Source: Rhodobacterales bacterium
GTDB taxonomy: Bacteria > Pseudomonadota > Alphaproteobacteria > Rhodobacterales > Rhodobacteraceae
Assembly (NCBI GenBank): GCA_003249215.1
Contig: QKJR01000092.1
Location: forward strand, 1-52,873
Length of the DNA: 52,873 nt
Reading direction: 5' to 3'
Numbering within the stretch: the stretch's first letter is position 1; every line of letters starts with the position of its first letter. Under the pieces are notes generated by a model that saw only the letters and a list, made by a program, of their open reading frames with translations, was not told the DNA's origin and did no database searches. The position numbers and the translations under genes were made by a program. This document shows, one piece after another, positions 27,398 through 36,111 of the stretch.

Positions 27398-28414
27398 CTA
27401 GAGCTCTTCGCCCTTGCCCCGATTGAAGAGGCCGGTGAGCGCGCGGCCGGTCAGGTTCGTCACCCGCGGCTTTGGCAGCTTGCGAAACGGCATCGGGCGA
27501 CAGACCTCGAGCGCTGCGAGCCCCACCCGCGCGGTCAGCGCGCCGTTCACCACCCCCTCGCCGAAGCGGCGCGAGAGTTTGGCGAAGAGATGCCCGCCGG
27601 TCACCGTCTCGATCAGATCGTCGCCCGCTGCGACCGCGCCGGTGGCCACCAGATGGGTCATCACCGCCCGCGCGAGCCGCAGGCTGCCCAGTGTGCCCGC
27701 GCGCCCGCCATAGAGCTCGGCGATGCGGCGGATCATCCGCAGATTGGCGGTGAGCGCGGTGAAGACATCGGCGAGCGCGAGGGGGACGAGGGCGGTGACG
27801 GTGGCGACGGTGCGCGCGGCGGCCTCGATTTCCAGACGTGCCGCGGCATCGAGCGGCGCCATCAGTTCGGTTTCCGCAAGGCCCAGCAGCGTATCGGTAT
27901 CGAGCTGTTCGGGGCCGCTTTCAGCCAGACGCTGGCGCGACCAATCCATCTCGGCCCGCCCCGCGTAAAGCGCGCTCAGATGCGCGGTGACGCGGCGCGC
28001 GCGGGTGAGGTCATCGGCGGCAAGGGTTTCGGTGACCTCGCGATGCACCCGGTCGAGGCGGCGCAGGCGGCCGAAGGCGGCCAATTCGCGCGCGGCGATC
28101 AGGAGGGCCGCGAGGAGGAAGACCGCGAAGAGGACGGTGGCGACCCAACCGAGCAGCGGATTGGCAGCAAAGAGCCCCTCGACGAAGCGCCAGGCCGCGA
28201 CCGAGGCGAGGAAGCTGACCAAGGCGCCCGCGGCCTGCCAGAAAAGCCGCCCGAGCCGCGAGGGCGGGCGCGCGGCGAGGCGTGCCGCGATCTGCATCGC
28301 GCGGCCCTGCGGCGCGTCCGCGTCGGGCAGGTCCGCAACCGGCGGCGCCTCGGCCGGCGAGGGCGCGGGCGCGTCGAGCTCGATCAGGACGGGGGTTTTG
28401 GGCGTGTCGGTCAT
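27398..28414 (-). CDS. DUF697 / TIGR01620 (YcjF-type) inner-membrane protein
   Basis: A 338-residue protein of the YcjF/DUF697 family. The N-terminus is acidic and proline-rich (about 1-45). Two adjacent membrane segments lie at about 58-80 and 86-108 (LFWQAAGALVSFLASVAAWRF and GWVATVLFAVFLLAALLIA). A mainly helical cytoplasmic domain follows. The end is basic (FRKLPKPRVTNLTGRALTGLFNRGKG). It overlaps ycjX by 4 bp. The pair is widespread in proteobacteria; in E. coli ycjX-ycjF are stress-induced, but their job is not settled. Its stop codon touches repeat half-site F. Confidence 0.85.
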   Translation of the reverse strand: MTDTPKTPVLIELDAPAPSPAEAPPVADLPDADAPQGRAMQIAARLAARPPSRLGRLFWQAAGALVSFLASVAAWRFVEGLFAANPLLGWVATVLFAVFLLAALLIAARELAAFGRLRRLDRVHREVTETLAADDLTRARRVTAHLSALYAGRAEMDWSRQRLAESGPEQLDTDTLLGLAETELMAPLDAAARLEIEAAARTVATVTALVPLALADVFTALTANLRMIRRIAELYGGRAGTLGSLRLARAVMTHLVATGAVAAGDDLIETVTGGHLFAKLSRRFGEGVVNGALTARVGLAALEVCRPMPFRKLPKPRVTNLTGRALTGLFNRGKGEEL

Positions 28415-29814
28415 AATTTGTCCCCGATCAGGAAATCGGCCGCGCGATCAAGGCGGATATGCGGTGGCCCCTCACCCGGGCGCAGGGTGACGGAGGCCGG
28501 GGCGAAATTCATGATCGCATAATCAGCATCTAGCCAGCGGGTCGCGCCGCCCCGCGCAGGCGCCAGCAATTGGGCCGGATCCTCGGGCAGAGCCCCGGGA
28601 TAAAGCGCAACCGACCGGCCATCGGCAAGGCGCCCGCGCAGCGCGTCGAGCGACTGGCCCTGATGCTCGATCACTTCCTCGGTCGTGGTGCGCAGCGACG
28701 CGATGGCAAGCGCCTGCGTTTTCGCACCCGCAAAATCGGCGCGGTCCTTGGCCTCGCGCAGGAGTGCCGCGGTCAGCGCGGTCAGGCGCGCGTGTTGCGC
28801 ATGGTGCAGATGGTCGGCCTTGGTCGCGGCAAACAGGATCCGCTCGACCCGTTTGCCCCCCAGAAGCGAGGCCAGAAACCCGGCCGTGCCCGGGCGGAAG
28901 GCCTGCAGGATCTGCGCCATCGACTGGCGCAAATCCTCAAGCGCGGCAGGCCCGGCATGGACGGCACCCAGCACATCGGCGAGCACCACCTGCCGGTCGA
29001 TCCGCGCGAAATGATCGCGGAAGAAGGGGCGCACGACCTCGCGTTTATAGGCCTCAAACCGCCGCGCCATCTCGCGCCCGAGCGAGCCGCGGGGATACTC
29101 GCCCGGCGGGACCGGCGCGAAGGTCAGCACGGGCGAGCCCGCCATTTCCCCGGGCAGCAGGAACCGCCCCGGCGAGCAATCGGAAAACCCGGCGGCGCGG
29201 GCGGCATGCAAATGCGTGGTGAAGGCCTCGGCCAGACGCTTGGCGTCGGGCTCGGCGAAGCGGGCGGTCAGGTCGGCAGCACCCAGCACGGCCAGATAGT
29301 CCGCGCCGCCCGGCCGCGCGGGGATGCGGTTCAGCACGCCCTCGCTCCAGCTCGCGAAATCGCGCTCCATCAGGCCGAGATCGAGAAGCCATTCGCCCGG
29401 ATAATCGACGATGTCGAGATGCACGGTGCGCAACCCGCGCAAGCCCCCCAGAAGCCCCGTCGGCGCGACCCGGAAGCTCAGCCGCAGTTCCGAGACCGCG
29501 CGCGTGCCCTCGGGCCAATGTGGGCTCGGGCCGGTCAGCGCGGCGAGGTGGCTTTCATAATCGAAGCGCGGCACGGTATCGTCGGGCTGTGGCTGTAAAA
29601 ACGCCGCGCGGATCCGGTCAGAGCCGCTCAGCGCCGGCATCCGCCCGCGATCGAGCAGGTTCGCCACCAGCGAGGTGATGAACACCGTCTTGCCCGCGCG
29701 CGACAGGCCCGTGACCCCGAGCCGGATCACCGGCTCGAAAAGCGCGCCCGAGACCGAGGCGCCAAGCCCCTCGATCGAGCGGCCGATCCCTTCGGTAATG
29801 TCTGAAATGCCCAA
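28411..29814 (-). CDS. ycjX: YcjX/DUF463 family P-loop NTPase
   Basis: GTPase-like P-loop protein of the DUF463 family. Walker A reads GLSRAGKTVFITSL near residue 40. HLDIVDYPGEWLLDLGLM gives a switch-II-like DYPGE. FAATKADHLH gives a TKAD base-recognition motif. I place the start at TTG 29814 (then GISDITEGIG) because AAAGGCGG lies just upstream and the resulting 467 residues match the family length (E. coli 465). An ATG at 29850 would add twelve basic residues. It is co-translated with the DUF697 gene and divergent from truA across repeat site G. Confidence 0.88.
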   Translation of the reverse strand: MGISDITEGIGRSIEGLGASVSGALFEPVIRLGVTGLSRAGKTVFITSLVANLLDRGRMPALSGSDRIRAAFLQPQPDDTVPRFDYESHLAALTGPSPHWPEGTRAVSELRLSFRVAPTGLLGGLRGLRTVHLDIVDYPGEWLLDLGLMERDFASWSEGVLNRIPARPGGADYLAVLGAADLTARFAEPDAKRLAEAFTTHLHAARAAGFSDCSPGRFLLPGEMAGSPVLTFAPVPPGEYPRGSLGREMARRFEAYKREVVRPFFRDHFARIDRQVVLADVLGAVHAGPAALEDLRQSMAQILQAFRPGTAGFLASLLGGKRVERILFAATKADHLHHAQHARLTALTAALLREAKDRADFAGAKTQALAIASLRTTTEEVIEHQGQSLDALRGRLADGRSVALYPGALPEDPAQLLAPARGGATRWLDADYAIMNFAPASVTLRPGEGPPHIRLDRAADFLIGDKL

Positions 29815-29873
29815 ACTGCCCGCCTTTCGTCTTTGCCCCAAGATAGGCATCGGCCGCGCGGTTTCACAGGGGG

Positions 29874-30008
29874 AAAGGGGCGCTGCCCCTCTTCGGCTCC
29901 GCCGAATTCACCCCGGGATATTTCGATCAGGTTGAAGGGCAACAGCGGTGGGTTTCAACCTGATCCAAATATCCCGGGGGAGGCCGAAGGCCGGGGGCAG
30001 AGCCCCCT
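29874..30008. repeat. palindromic intergenic element, full-length copy (site G)
   Basis: A 135-bp inverted repeat with the same parts as site A. Outer arms AAAGGGGCGCTGCCCC (29874-29889) and GGGGGCAGAGCCCCCT (29993-30008). A hairpin TCGGC-TCC-GCCGA on the left and GGCC-GAA-GGCC on the right. Core arms CCCCGGGATATTT-N3-TCAGGTTGAA (29911-29936) and TTTCAACCTGA-N3-AAATATCCCGGGG, around a loop of about 17 bp. It fills the space between the divergent ycjX and truA. Confidence 0.87.
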
Positions 30009-30071
30009 CCCCGCCCGTCACAGCCGCCACCGGGGATTGCCAGAGCGCCGCGCCCGCGCTATCCGCCCCTC

Positions 30072-30836
30072 ATGCCGAGATATGCGTTCAAGATCGAATA
30101 TGACGGGGCTCCGTTTGCCGGCTGGCAGCGCCAGGCGGATCAGCCCTCGGTGCAGGGCGCGATCGAGGCCGCACTCTCGCGGCTCGAGCCCGGGGCGCAT
30201 ACGATTGCCGCGGCGGGGCGGACGGATGCCGGCGTTCATGCCACGGCGCAGGTCGCCCATGCCGATCTCGCGAAGGATTGGGACCCGTTTCGGCTGTCCG
30301 AAGCGCTGAATTTCCATCTCAAGCCCGCGCCGGTGGCGATCGTCGGCTGCGCCCGGGTCGATGAGGATTTCCACGCCCGCTTCTCGGCCATCGAGCGGCG
30401 CTATCTCTTTCGCCTGATCGCACGGCGCGCACCTGTGGTGCATGACCGCGGCCGGGTCTGGCAGGTGCAAAATCCGCTCGACGTGCAGGCGATGCGCGCA
30501 GGGGCCGCGCATCTGGTGGGGCATCACGATTTCACCACCTTCCGCAGCTCGATCTGTCAGGCGAAATCGCCCCTGAAGACGCTCGACGAGATCACGATCG
30601 AAGAAATCGTCCTCCCGCAGGGCGCGGAATACCGCTTCCACCTGCGGGCGCGCAGCTTCCTGCACAATCAGGTGCGCTCGATCGTCGGCACGCTGGAGCG
30701 GGTCGGCGCCGGATCCTGGGCACCCGAGGCAGTCAAAACCGCCCTCGAGGCGCGCGACCGCGCGGCATGCGGACCGGTCTGTCCGCCGCAGGGGCTCTAC
30801 CTCTGCGGCGTGGGCTATCCGGCCGACCCGTTCTGA
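30072..30836 (+). CDS. truA: tRNA pseudouridine(38-40) synthase TruA
   Basis: Makes pseudouridine at positions 38-40 of tRNA anticodon arms. 254 residues. The catalytic Asp is D52 in [10 protein letters not shown]. Other family motifs are [12 protein letters not shown] at the N-terminus, [16 protein letters not shown] and the C-terminal [20 protein letters not shown] at 30072; the ribosome site is weak, but [12 protein letters not shown] is the usual start. Its stop lies 4 bp from the convergent capD-like gene. Confidence 0.97.
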   Translation: MPRYAFKIEYDGAPFAGWQRQADQPSVQGAIEAALSRLEPGAHTIAAAGRTDAGVHATAQVAHADLAKDWDPFRLSEALNFHLKPAPVAIVGCARVDEDFHARFSAIERRYLFRLIARRAPVVHDRGRVWQVQNPLDVQAMRAGAAHLVGHHDFTTFRSSICQAKSPLKTLDEITIEEIVLPQGAEYRFHLRARSFLHNQVRSIVGTLERVGAGSWAPEAVKTALEARDRAACGPVCPPQGLYLCGVGYPADPF

Positions 30837-30840
30837 GGCC

Positions 30841-32760
30841 TCATTCCGCCGGCGTCTCGGGCGGGGTGCGCGCCCCGGCGATGCGGATCTGCGGCGCGTC
30901 GCCCGGCAGGTTCTGCGGCGCATATTCCCGCACCATCCGCGCCACCACCTCGATCACGCCCTCATCGCTGCCCGCGTCGATCGCGTCCCGCAGATCGCGC
31001 AGCCCCGAGGCCACCTCAATCTCCGAGAGGTGATCCTCGCGCACACGGATGATCTTGGGATGCGCCGTCGTCTGCATCCCCTTGCGCAGCGAGAGCTCCT
31101 CATGCAGCTTCTCGCCCGGGCGCATGCCGGTGGTGACGATCTCGATATCGCCATCGGGATTCTCGGCGTCGCGCACGGTATAGCCCGCCACCTTGATCAG
31201 CCGCCGCGCCAGATCGCCGATCCGCATCGGCTTGCCCATGTCGAGCACGAAGACCTCGCCGCCCGCCGCGAAGGAGCCGGCCAGAAGCACGAGGCGCGAG
31301 GCCTCCTGGATCGTCATGAAGAAGCGCGTGACGCGTTCGTCGGTCAGCGTGATCGGCCCGCCGCGCGCGATCTGTTCCTGAAACAGCGGCACCACCGAGC
31401 CCGACGAGCCGAGCACATTGCCGAAGCGCACGATCGAGAAGATCGTCTGGTTCGACCGCTCGGCGAGGTCCTGACAGATCAGCTCGGCCATCCGCTTCGA
31501 GGCGCCCATCAGATTGCCCGGCCGCACCGCCTTGTCCGAGGAGACGAGCACGAAGCGCTTGACCGCCGCATCGCGGGCCGCGCGCGCCAGAACGGCGGTG
31601 CCCAGAACGTTGTTGGCGATGCCAGCCCGGGCGTTGGCCTCGACGAGCGGCACGTGTTTATAAGCCGCGGCATGGAGCACGATGCCGATCCCGTGGCGCG
31701 CGAAAACCTCGGCCACGAGAACCGGGTCGGCGATCGAGCCGAGCACCGGCACGATCTCGATGCCCGCACTCTCGGCCAGGGCCGCGATCTCGGTCTGGGC
31801 GGTGTAGAGCGCCAGCTCGGAAAGCTCGAAAAGCACCATCTTGCGCGGGGCGCAGCTCACCACCTGGCGGCAAAGCTCGAGCCCGATCGAACCGCCCGCC
31901 CCCGAAATCAGAACGGTTTCGCCCTCATAGGCCCGCAGGCCCGCCGTCATCGCCACATCGAGCGGCTCGCGCATGAGCAGGTTCGCCGGGTTCGTCGGCA
32001 CCAGCTTGCCCATGATTTCCTCGCCGCCGATGAGCTGGGCGAAATAGGGCAGTGTCAGCACCTCGAGCCCCATTGCCTCGAGCCGCCGCGCGATCAACGC
32101 CTGCTTGCTCTCGCTCACCGTCGGCATCGCCATGATCACGCGATCGATCTTGTAATGTGCGGCCACGCGATCGGCGTGAATGCCCGGATAGACCGGCAGC
32201 CCGTCGAGGTTCATCCCGCGCAGCATCGCATTGTCGTCGAGGAAGGCATAGGCCATCAGGTTCGGGCGCCCGCGCAACTCACGCGCGAGCTGCACGCCGC
32301 TCTGCCCCGCACCATAGATCGCGATCCGTGTCACCACGCTGGAGCGGCGATAGATCTGAGTCACGAACCACAAAAGCCCGTGACGGGCGACGAAATAGAG
32401 CACGAAGTACACAAGGCCGAAGATGATCAGCACGCCCGGATGCACCGGCGTCCGCTCGATCAGCGAGAGCCCCCAGAACGCCGCGGCGAGCGCCATCGCA
32501 AGCATTCCGGAGCGGAAGACCGCCGCGCCGTGATAGGCTTTGAGCTGAAGGCTCGCGAGCCCGAGTTGCGAACTCAGGAGTCCCGCGGCGACCATCAGAA
32601 GCATGAGATAGGCCAACATGCGCGCGCCGTCGCCCTCGACCGGGGCACTGTTGTGCAAGGCCCAGGCGATCTGGAAGGCCAGCGGCACCAGAGCCATGTC
32701 GAGCACCAGGAAGATGCCCGACTTCTGCCGCCGCGAGAGATTAAGCACCGCCCGTATCAT
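30841..32760 (-). CDS. CapD/WbpM-type nucleotide-sugar 4,6-dehydratase/epimerase, membrane-bound
   Basis: Polysaccharide-biosynthesis enzyme that probably converts a UDP-HexNAc to its 4-keto-6-deoxy form. 639 residues. Four N-terminal membrane segments (about 17-36, 46-66, 84-101, 108-128). A first Rossmann-like domain has IYGAGQSGVQLA. The catalytic SDR domain has VLISGAGGSIGLELCRQ near residue 285, HAAAYKHVPLVE, and SSDKAVRPGNLMGASKR. The active site thus carries the SDK variant of this subfamily in place of the Tyr of classical SDRs. ATG with AAGGA six bases upstream. It follows the sugar transferase on the same strand after 104 bp and a strong palindrome. Confidence 0.9.
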   Translation of the reverse strand: MIRAVLNLSRRQKSGIFLVLDMALVPLAFQIAWALHNSAPVEGDGARMLAYLMLLMVAAGLLSSQLGLASLQLKAYHGAAVFRSGMLAMALAAAFWGLSLIERTPVHPGVLIIFGLVYFVLYFVARHGLLWFVTQIYRRSSVVTRIAIYGAGQSGVQLARELRGRPNLMAYAFLDDNAMLRGMNLDGLPVYPGIHADRVAAHYKIDRVIMAMPTVSESKQALIARRLEAMGLEVLTLPYFAQLIGGEEIMGKLVPTNPANLLMREPLDVAMTAGLRAYEGETVLISGAGGSIGLELCRQVVSCAPRKMVLFELSELALYTAQTEIAALAESAGIEIVPVLGSIADPVLVAEVFARHGIGIVLHAAAYKHVPLVEANARAGIANNVLGTAVLARAARDAAVKRFVLVSSDKAVRPGNLMGASKRMAELICQDLAERSNQTIFSIVRFGNVLGSSGSVVPLFQEQIARGGPITLTDERVTRFFMTIQEASRLVLLAGSFAAGGEVFVLDMGKPMRIGDLARRLIKVAGYTVRDAENPDGDIEIVTTGMRPGEKLHEELSLRKGMQTTAHPKIIRVREDHLSEIEVASGLRDLRDAIDAGSDEGVIEVVARMVREYAPQNLPGDAPQIRIAGARTPPETPAE

Positions 32761-32771
32761 ACCCCATCCTT

Positions 32772-32789
32772 GCCGGGCCCGGGCCCGGC
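32772..32789. other. perfect 18-bp GC palindrome between sugar transferase and capD-like gene
   Basis: GCCGGGCCC-GGGCCCGGC lies 12 bp before the capD-like ATG, next to its ribosome site AAGGA. As RNA it would form an almost loopless or dimerising stem. It could be an operator or a translational control element. It has no T-run, so it is not an ordinary terminator. Confidence 0.4.
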
Positions 32790-32864
32790 GATCGTCTCCT
32801 CAAAGACCTACGCCGACTGCAGCCCTCAACACAACAACCATAGATTGCATTCTGAAAATCGCGC

Positions 32865-33470
32865 TCATCCGAGAACCCTCCGGATCGTGCGCCAGACCAG
32901 CACCGCATCGAAACAGACCGAGCGATGCCGCTGATAGAGCAGGTCGAGCCGGGCCTTGGCCGGGATGCAGCGCTCGCAATAGACCCGGTCGGTGTCCTCG
33001 GGCGTGGTGCAGCGCGCGAGCAGCCATTCCTCATGCGCGTGGTAATAGAGCGAGGCGAGGCCCGTCGCCCCGGGGCGCGATTTCAGCACCTCGCCATAGA
33101 CTTCGGGGAAGCGCTCGACATAGTCGCGCAGCGGCGCGCGGGGGCCGACGAAGCTCAGATCGCCCTTGAAGATGTTCCACAGCTGCGGCAGCTCGTCGCC
33201 GCGGGTGCGCCGCAGGATGCGCCCGATCCGGGTGATCCGCGCCGCCTTGTCGCCGCCCGAAACGCCCTTATCGTCCTTGGCCACGGTCATCGTTCGGAAC
33301 TTGATCAGGCCGAAGCCCTCGGTCGGCGTCTTCATCCGCTCGGCGACATAGAAATAGGGCCGCCCCTCGGTGAACATGAGCGTCACCAGCACCACGAGCA
33401 TCAGCGTGCCGAGGATCGGCAGCAGGAAAAGCCCGAGACCGATGTCGAAGAGCCGTTTGCCCCAGGTCAT
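32865..33470 (-). CDS. initiating sugar transferase (polyprenyl-phosphate phosphoglycosyltransferase)
   Basis: Monotopic phosphoglycosyltransferase of the WcaJ/PglC family that loads the first sugar phosphate onto undecaprenyl phosphate in the inner membrane. 201 residues. The N-terminus is GKRLFDIGLGLFLLPILGTLMLVVLV, a re-entrant membrane helix. Then come the signatures GLIKFRTM, RTRGDELPQLWNIFKGDLSFVGPRA (with catalytic Asp-Glu) and RPGATGLASL. ATG at 33470 with GAGGAGG upstream, overlapping the epimerase stop by 4 bp. The C-terminal part has two cysteines (ARCTTPEDTDRVYCERCIP). With its neighbours it forms a short polysaccharide module. Confidence 0.92.
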   Translation of the reverse strand: MTWGKRLFDIGLGLFLLPILGTLMLVVLVTLMFTEGRPYFYVAERMKTPTEGFGLIKFRTMTVAKDDKGVSGGDKAARITRIGRILRRTRGDELPQLWNIFKGDLSFVGPRAPLRDYVERFPEVYGEVLKSRPGATGLASLYYHAHEEWLLARCTTPEDTDRVYCERCIPAKARLDLLYQRHRSVCFDAVLVWRTIRRVLG

Positions 33471-34378
33471 GCGGCGGCCTCCTCGAGCGCCACGAGCGCG
33501 CGCAGATCCGCCAGGATCGCCGAGGCGCGCGCCGGTGCCTCGGGGACCAGCCCGAGCTCGACCGCGCGCGTCACGTCGAGCCGCACCTCGGCGATCGCGC
33601 CCTCGGGCGCGGCGCGGGGCCGCCAGGCCTCGCCCGCCGCCTCGAGCAGCGCCGCCATCGAGACCGTGCCCGGCAGCGCGAGATTGATCCGCTCGGGCAG
33701 CGCGATGCCCGCCGCGGCAAAACGCGCCAGCCGCACCAGCGCCCGGGCGAGCGCCTGCGGGCCGATATAGCTGCGCCGGGGCGTCGTGCCATCGGTGAAC
33801 CGGTCGAGCACGCGCCCGCCCTCCGGCGCGGGCCGGCCGAGCAGGGCATCGGCCCCCGCGACATTGCCGATTCGCAACACCGTCACCCCGGGCCGCCCCG
33901 CGACGGCTGCTTCCATCGCGCATTTGGCCGCGCCATAGGCCGAAACCGGGTCACAGCTGTCCGCCTCGGACCAGCCGCGTTCCGGATCGGGCGGCAGGCC
34001 CGCGCCATAGACCGCGGCCGAAGAGGCGAGAATAACCGGGCGCCCACCGGCGGCCTCAGCAGCGGCGAGCGCCGCCCGGGCGAGGGCCACATTGCAGGCG
34101 AGATCAGCCGCGCTGCCCGAGGTCGCGCCGGCCAGCGCGAGCACCACATCGGCGGCACGGGCGGCCGCGGCATAGGCGGCGGGATCGGCGAGCGGGTCGA
34201 AGGTGATCCACTGCCCCTGCCCCGGGGTCTCGGCGCGGCGGCTCTGCCAGACCGGCTGCACGCCCGCGGCGGCCCCCTCCCGCAGGGCAGGCTGCAAGAG
34301 CCGGCCAAGGTGCCCGGTGCCTCCGACGATCAGGAGCCGCGGGCGTGGGGCATGTGGGGAAGGCGTCGTGAAGTCCAT
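33467..34378 (-). CDS. NAD(P)-dependent sugar epimerase/dehydratase (SDR family)
   Basis: Extended short-chain dehydrogenase. The 303-residue product has the nucleotide-binding motif LLIVGGTGHLGRLL near residue 14 and the catalytic region SSAAVYGAG...SAYGAAKCAME, where the Tyr-x3-Lys pair is present (YGAAK). The ATG at 34378 (MDFTTPSPH) has no good ribosome site, so the start is uncertain, but it gives a normal N-terminus; the open frame further upstream reads through AT-rich intergenic DNA. It is first in the three-gene polysaccharide set and overlaps the sugar transferase by 4 bp. Substrate unknown. Confidence 0.82.
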   Translation of the reverse strand: MDFTTPSPHAPRPRLLIVGGTGHLGRLLQPALREGAAAGVQPVWQSRRAETPGQGQWITFDPLADPAAYAAAARAADVVLALAGATSGSAADLACNVALARAALAAAEAAGGRPVILASSAAVYGAGLPPDPERGWSEADSCDPVSAYGAAKCAMEAAVAGRPGVTVLRIGNVAGADALLGRPAPEGGRVLDRFTDGTTPRRSYIGPQALARALVRLARFAAAGIALPERINLALPGTVSMAALLEAAGEAWRPRAAPEGAIAEVRLDVTRAVELGLVPEAPARASAILADLRALVALEEAAA

Positions 34379-34581
34379 GGTCGCATTCGTGTTAACTTTT
34401 TGAACGGTAGCATATGCTGCGACGCAGAGAAATGGATGAAATTCCTCCAATTTCCCCGCTTTTCCCGGCGCGATCCGGGCCGCCACGATGTTCAAATTGG
34501 CACAACTGCTGAGCGCCCGCAGGCATTTCGCGCGATGGTGCAGGGACCTATATTGACCTCAACATCGCATTGGAGGCCATC

Positions 34582-35076
34582 ATGACCCAATCCGTCCATC
34601 CTGAAACCCGCATCGGCCATGTCCATCTCAAGGTCGCCGATCTCGACCGCGCCATCGGCTTCTATTCCGGCGTTCTCGGCTTTCCGGTGCAGCAGCGCTA
34701 CGGCCGTCAGGCGGCCTTCCTCGGCGCCGGTGGCTATCACCACCACATCGGGCTCAACACCTGGGAGAGCAAGGGCGGCCAGCCCCCGGCCCCGGGCACC
34801 ACGGGCCTCTATCATACCGCGATCCTCTACCCCGACCGCGCGAGCCTCGCCGATGCGCTGCGCCGGCTGATCGCGGCGGATATCCCGCTCGAGGGGGCGG
34901 CCGATCATGGCGTGTCCGAGGCGCTCTATCTGCGCGACCCGGATGGCAACGGGGTCGAGCTCTACCGCGACCGCGCGCCCGAGGACTGGCCGCGCGATGC
35001 GCAGGGCAACCTCAAGATGGTGACCGAGCATCTCGACCTGCGCGCGCTCCTGGCCGAGGCGCCGGTCGAGGAGTGA
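34582..35076 (+). CDS. VOC (glyoxalase/extradiol dioxygenase) family protein
   Basis: A 164-residue metalloenzyme-type protein of the vicinal oxygen chelate superfamily, similar to CatE-like catechol dioxygenase halves. Possible metal ligands are His in HVHLKV (about residue 15), His in LYHTAIL or in the YHHHIGL run, and Glu in GNGVELYRD. ATG at 34582 with GGAGG upstream. It is divergent from the epimerase gene across a 203-bp AT-rich gap (34379-34581), which contains the palindrome AGCATATGCT. It converges on the EamA gene with no spare base between the stops. Substrate not deducible. Confidence 0.85.
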   Translation: MTQSVHPETRIGHVHLKVADLDRAIGFYSGVLGFPVQQRYGRQAAFLGAGGYHHHIGLNTWESKGGQPPAPGTTGLYHTAILYPDRASLADALRRLIAADIPLEGAADHGVSEALYLRDPDGNGVELYRDRAPEDWPRDAQGNLKMVTEHLDLRALLAEAPVEE

Positions 35077-35973
35077 TCACGCGCCCCGCGCGGCGGGGCG
35101 TTTCGCGGGCAGGCGGGCGAACATCACCGCATTGCCCGCGAGCGTGAGCCCGAGCCCGCCCAGCGCGAGCGGCGTCCAGACGAACCCCTCGTAGAGCGAG
35201 GAGGCCATCAGCGCGATCACCGGAAACATCACCGTGGCATAGGCGGCCTTGCCGGTGCCCACGCGGGCGACCAGCATCAGATAGGTCGTGAAACCGACGA
35301 TCGAGCCGAAGACCGAGAGGTAAAGGAGCGCGAGCCCATAGCGCAGGTCGGGCGGCGCCACCATCGGCGTGCCCGTCGCGATCATGATCGCGAGCAGGAC
35401 CGCCGCGCCATAGCTCATCCCCCAGGCATTGGCGGTCAGCGGCGGAATACCGGCCGCGGAATTGCGGCGCGAGACCATGTTGCCGAAGCTGAAGAACAGC
35501 GTGCCGAGCCCCGCGAGCCCGATGCCCTTCAGCGTGTCGAGATCGACCTGATGCCCCATCAGATCGGGGGCAAACAGCGCCACCAGCCCCGCCGCGCCGA
35601 GCCCCGTGGCCAAGAGCGCCCGCGGCGCGATCCGATCCCCGAAGATCAGCCGCGCATTGAGCGCGTTGTAGATCGTGGCGAGCGAGAAGATCACCGAGAC
35701 GAGCCCCGAGGGGATGAACCGCGTGGCATTGTAGAAACAAATGAAGTTGAACGAGAACAGGCACAGCCCCTGCAACAGGACGAAGCGATGCCCGCCCTTC
35801 GGCATCTGCGTGAGCCGGCCCAGAAGCGCGAGGCCCGGCAGCATCAGCACCGCGGCCAGTGCGAAACGATAGAAGACCGAGGTCAGCACCGGCACGGGAC
35901 CGAGCTGCAGCGCGATGGCGATCCAGGTGGTGCCCCAGATCAGGACGGTGGCGGCAAAGAGGGCGAATGTCAT
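35077..35973 (-). CDS. EamA-type (DMT superfamily) exporter
   Basis: Inner-membrane transporter with ten predicted helices in two EamA repeats. The first starts TFALFAATVLIWGTTWIAIAL, the second near GIGLAGLGTLFFSFGNMVSRR. 298 residues. Substrates in this superfamily range from amino acids to drugs, so none can be named. ATG at 35973 with AAGGAG six bases upstream. An AraC-type regulator is divergent from it 138 bp away and is the likely controller. Confidence 0.9.
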   Translation of the reverse strand: MTFALFAATVLIWGTTWIAIALQLGPVPVLTSVFYRFALAAVLMLPGLALLGRLTQMPKGGHRFVLLQGLCLFSFNFICFYNATRFIPSGLVSVIFSLATIYNALNARLIFGDRIAPRALLATGLGAAGLVALFAPDLMGHQVDLDTLKGIGLAGLGTLFFSFGNMVSRRNSAAGIPPLTANAWGMSYGAAVLLAIMIATGTPMVAPPDLRYGLALLYLSVFGSIVGFTTYLMLVARVGTGKAAYATVMFPVIALMASSLYEGFVWTPLALGGLGLTLAGNAVMFARLPAKRPAARGA

Positions 35974-36111
35974 GGGTGTCTCCTTCGCGCCCCTCCTGCC
36001 ACGGGCAGGGCGCGGGCGCTTGCACGATCTTGCGCATTTTCATGACGCCCTCGCGCCACCCCGTTCCGGCGCCCGTGGTGCCCTGATAGGATGGCCCCGA
36101 AAGGATCCGCC

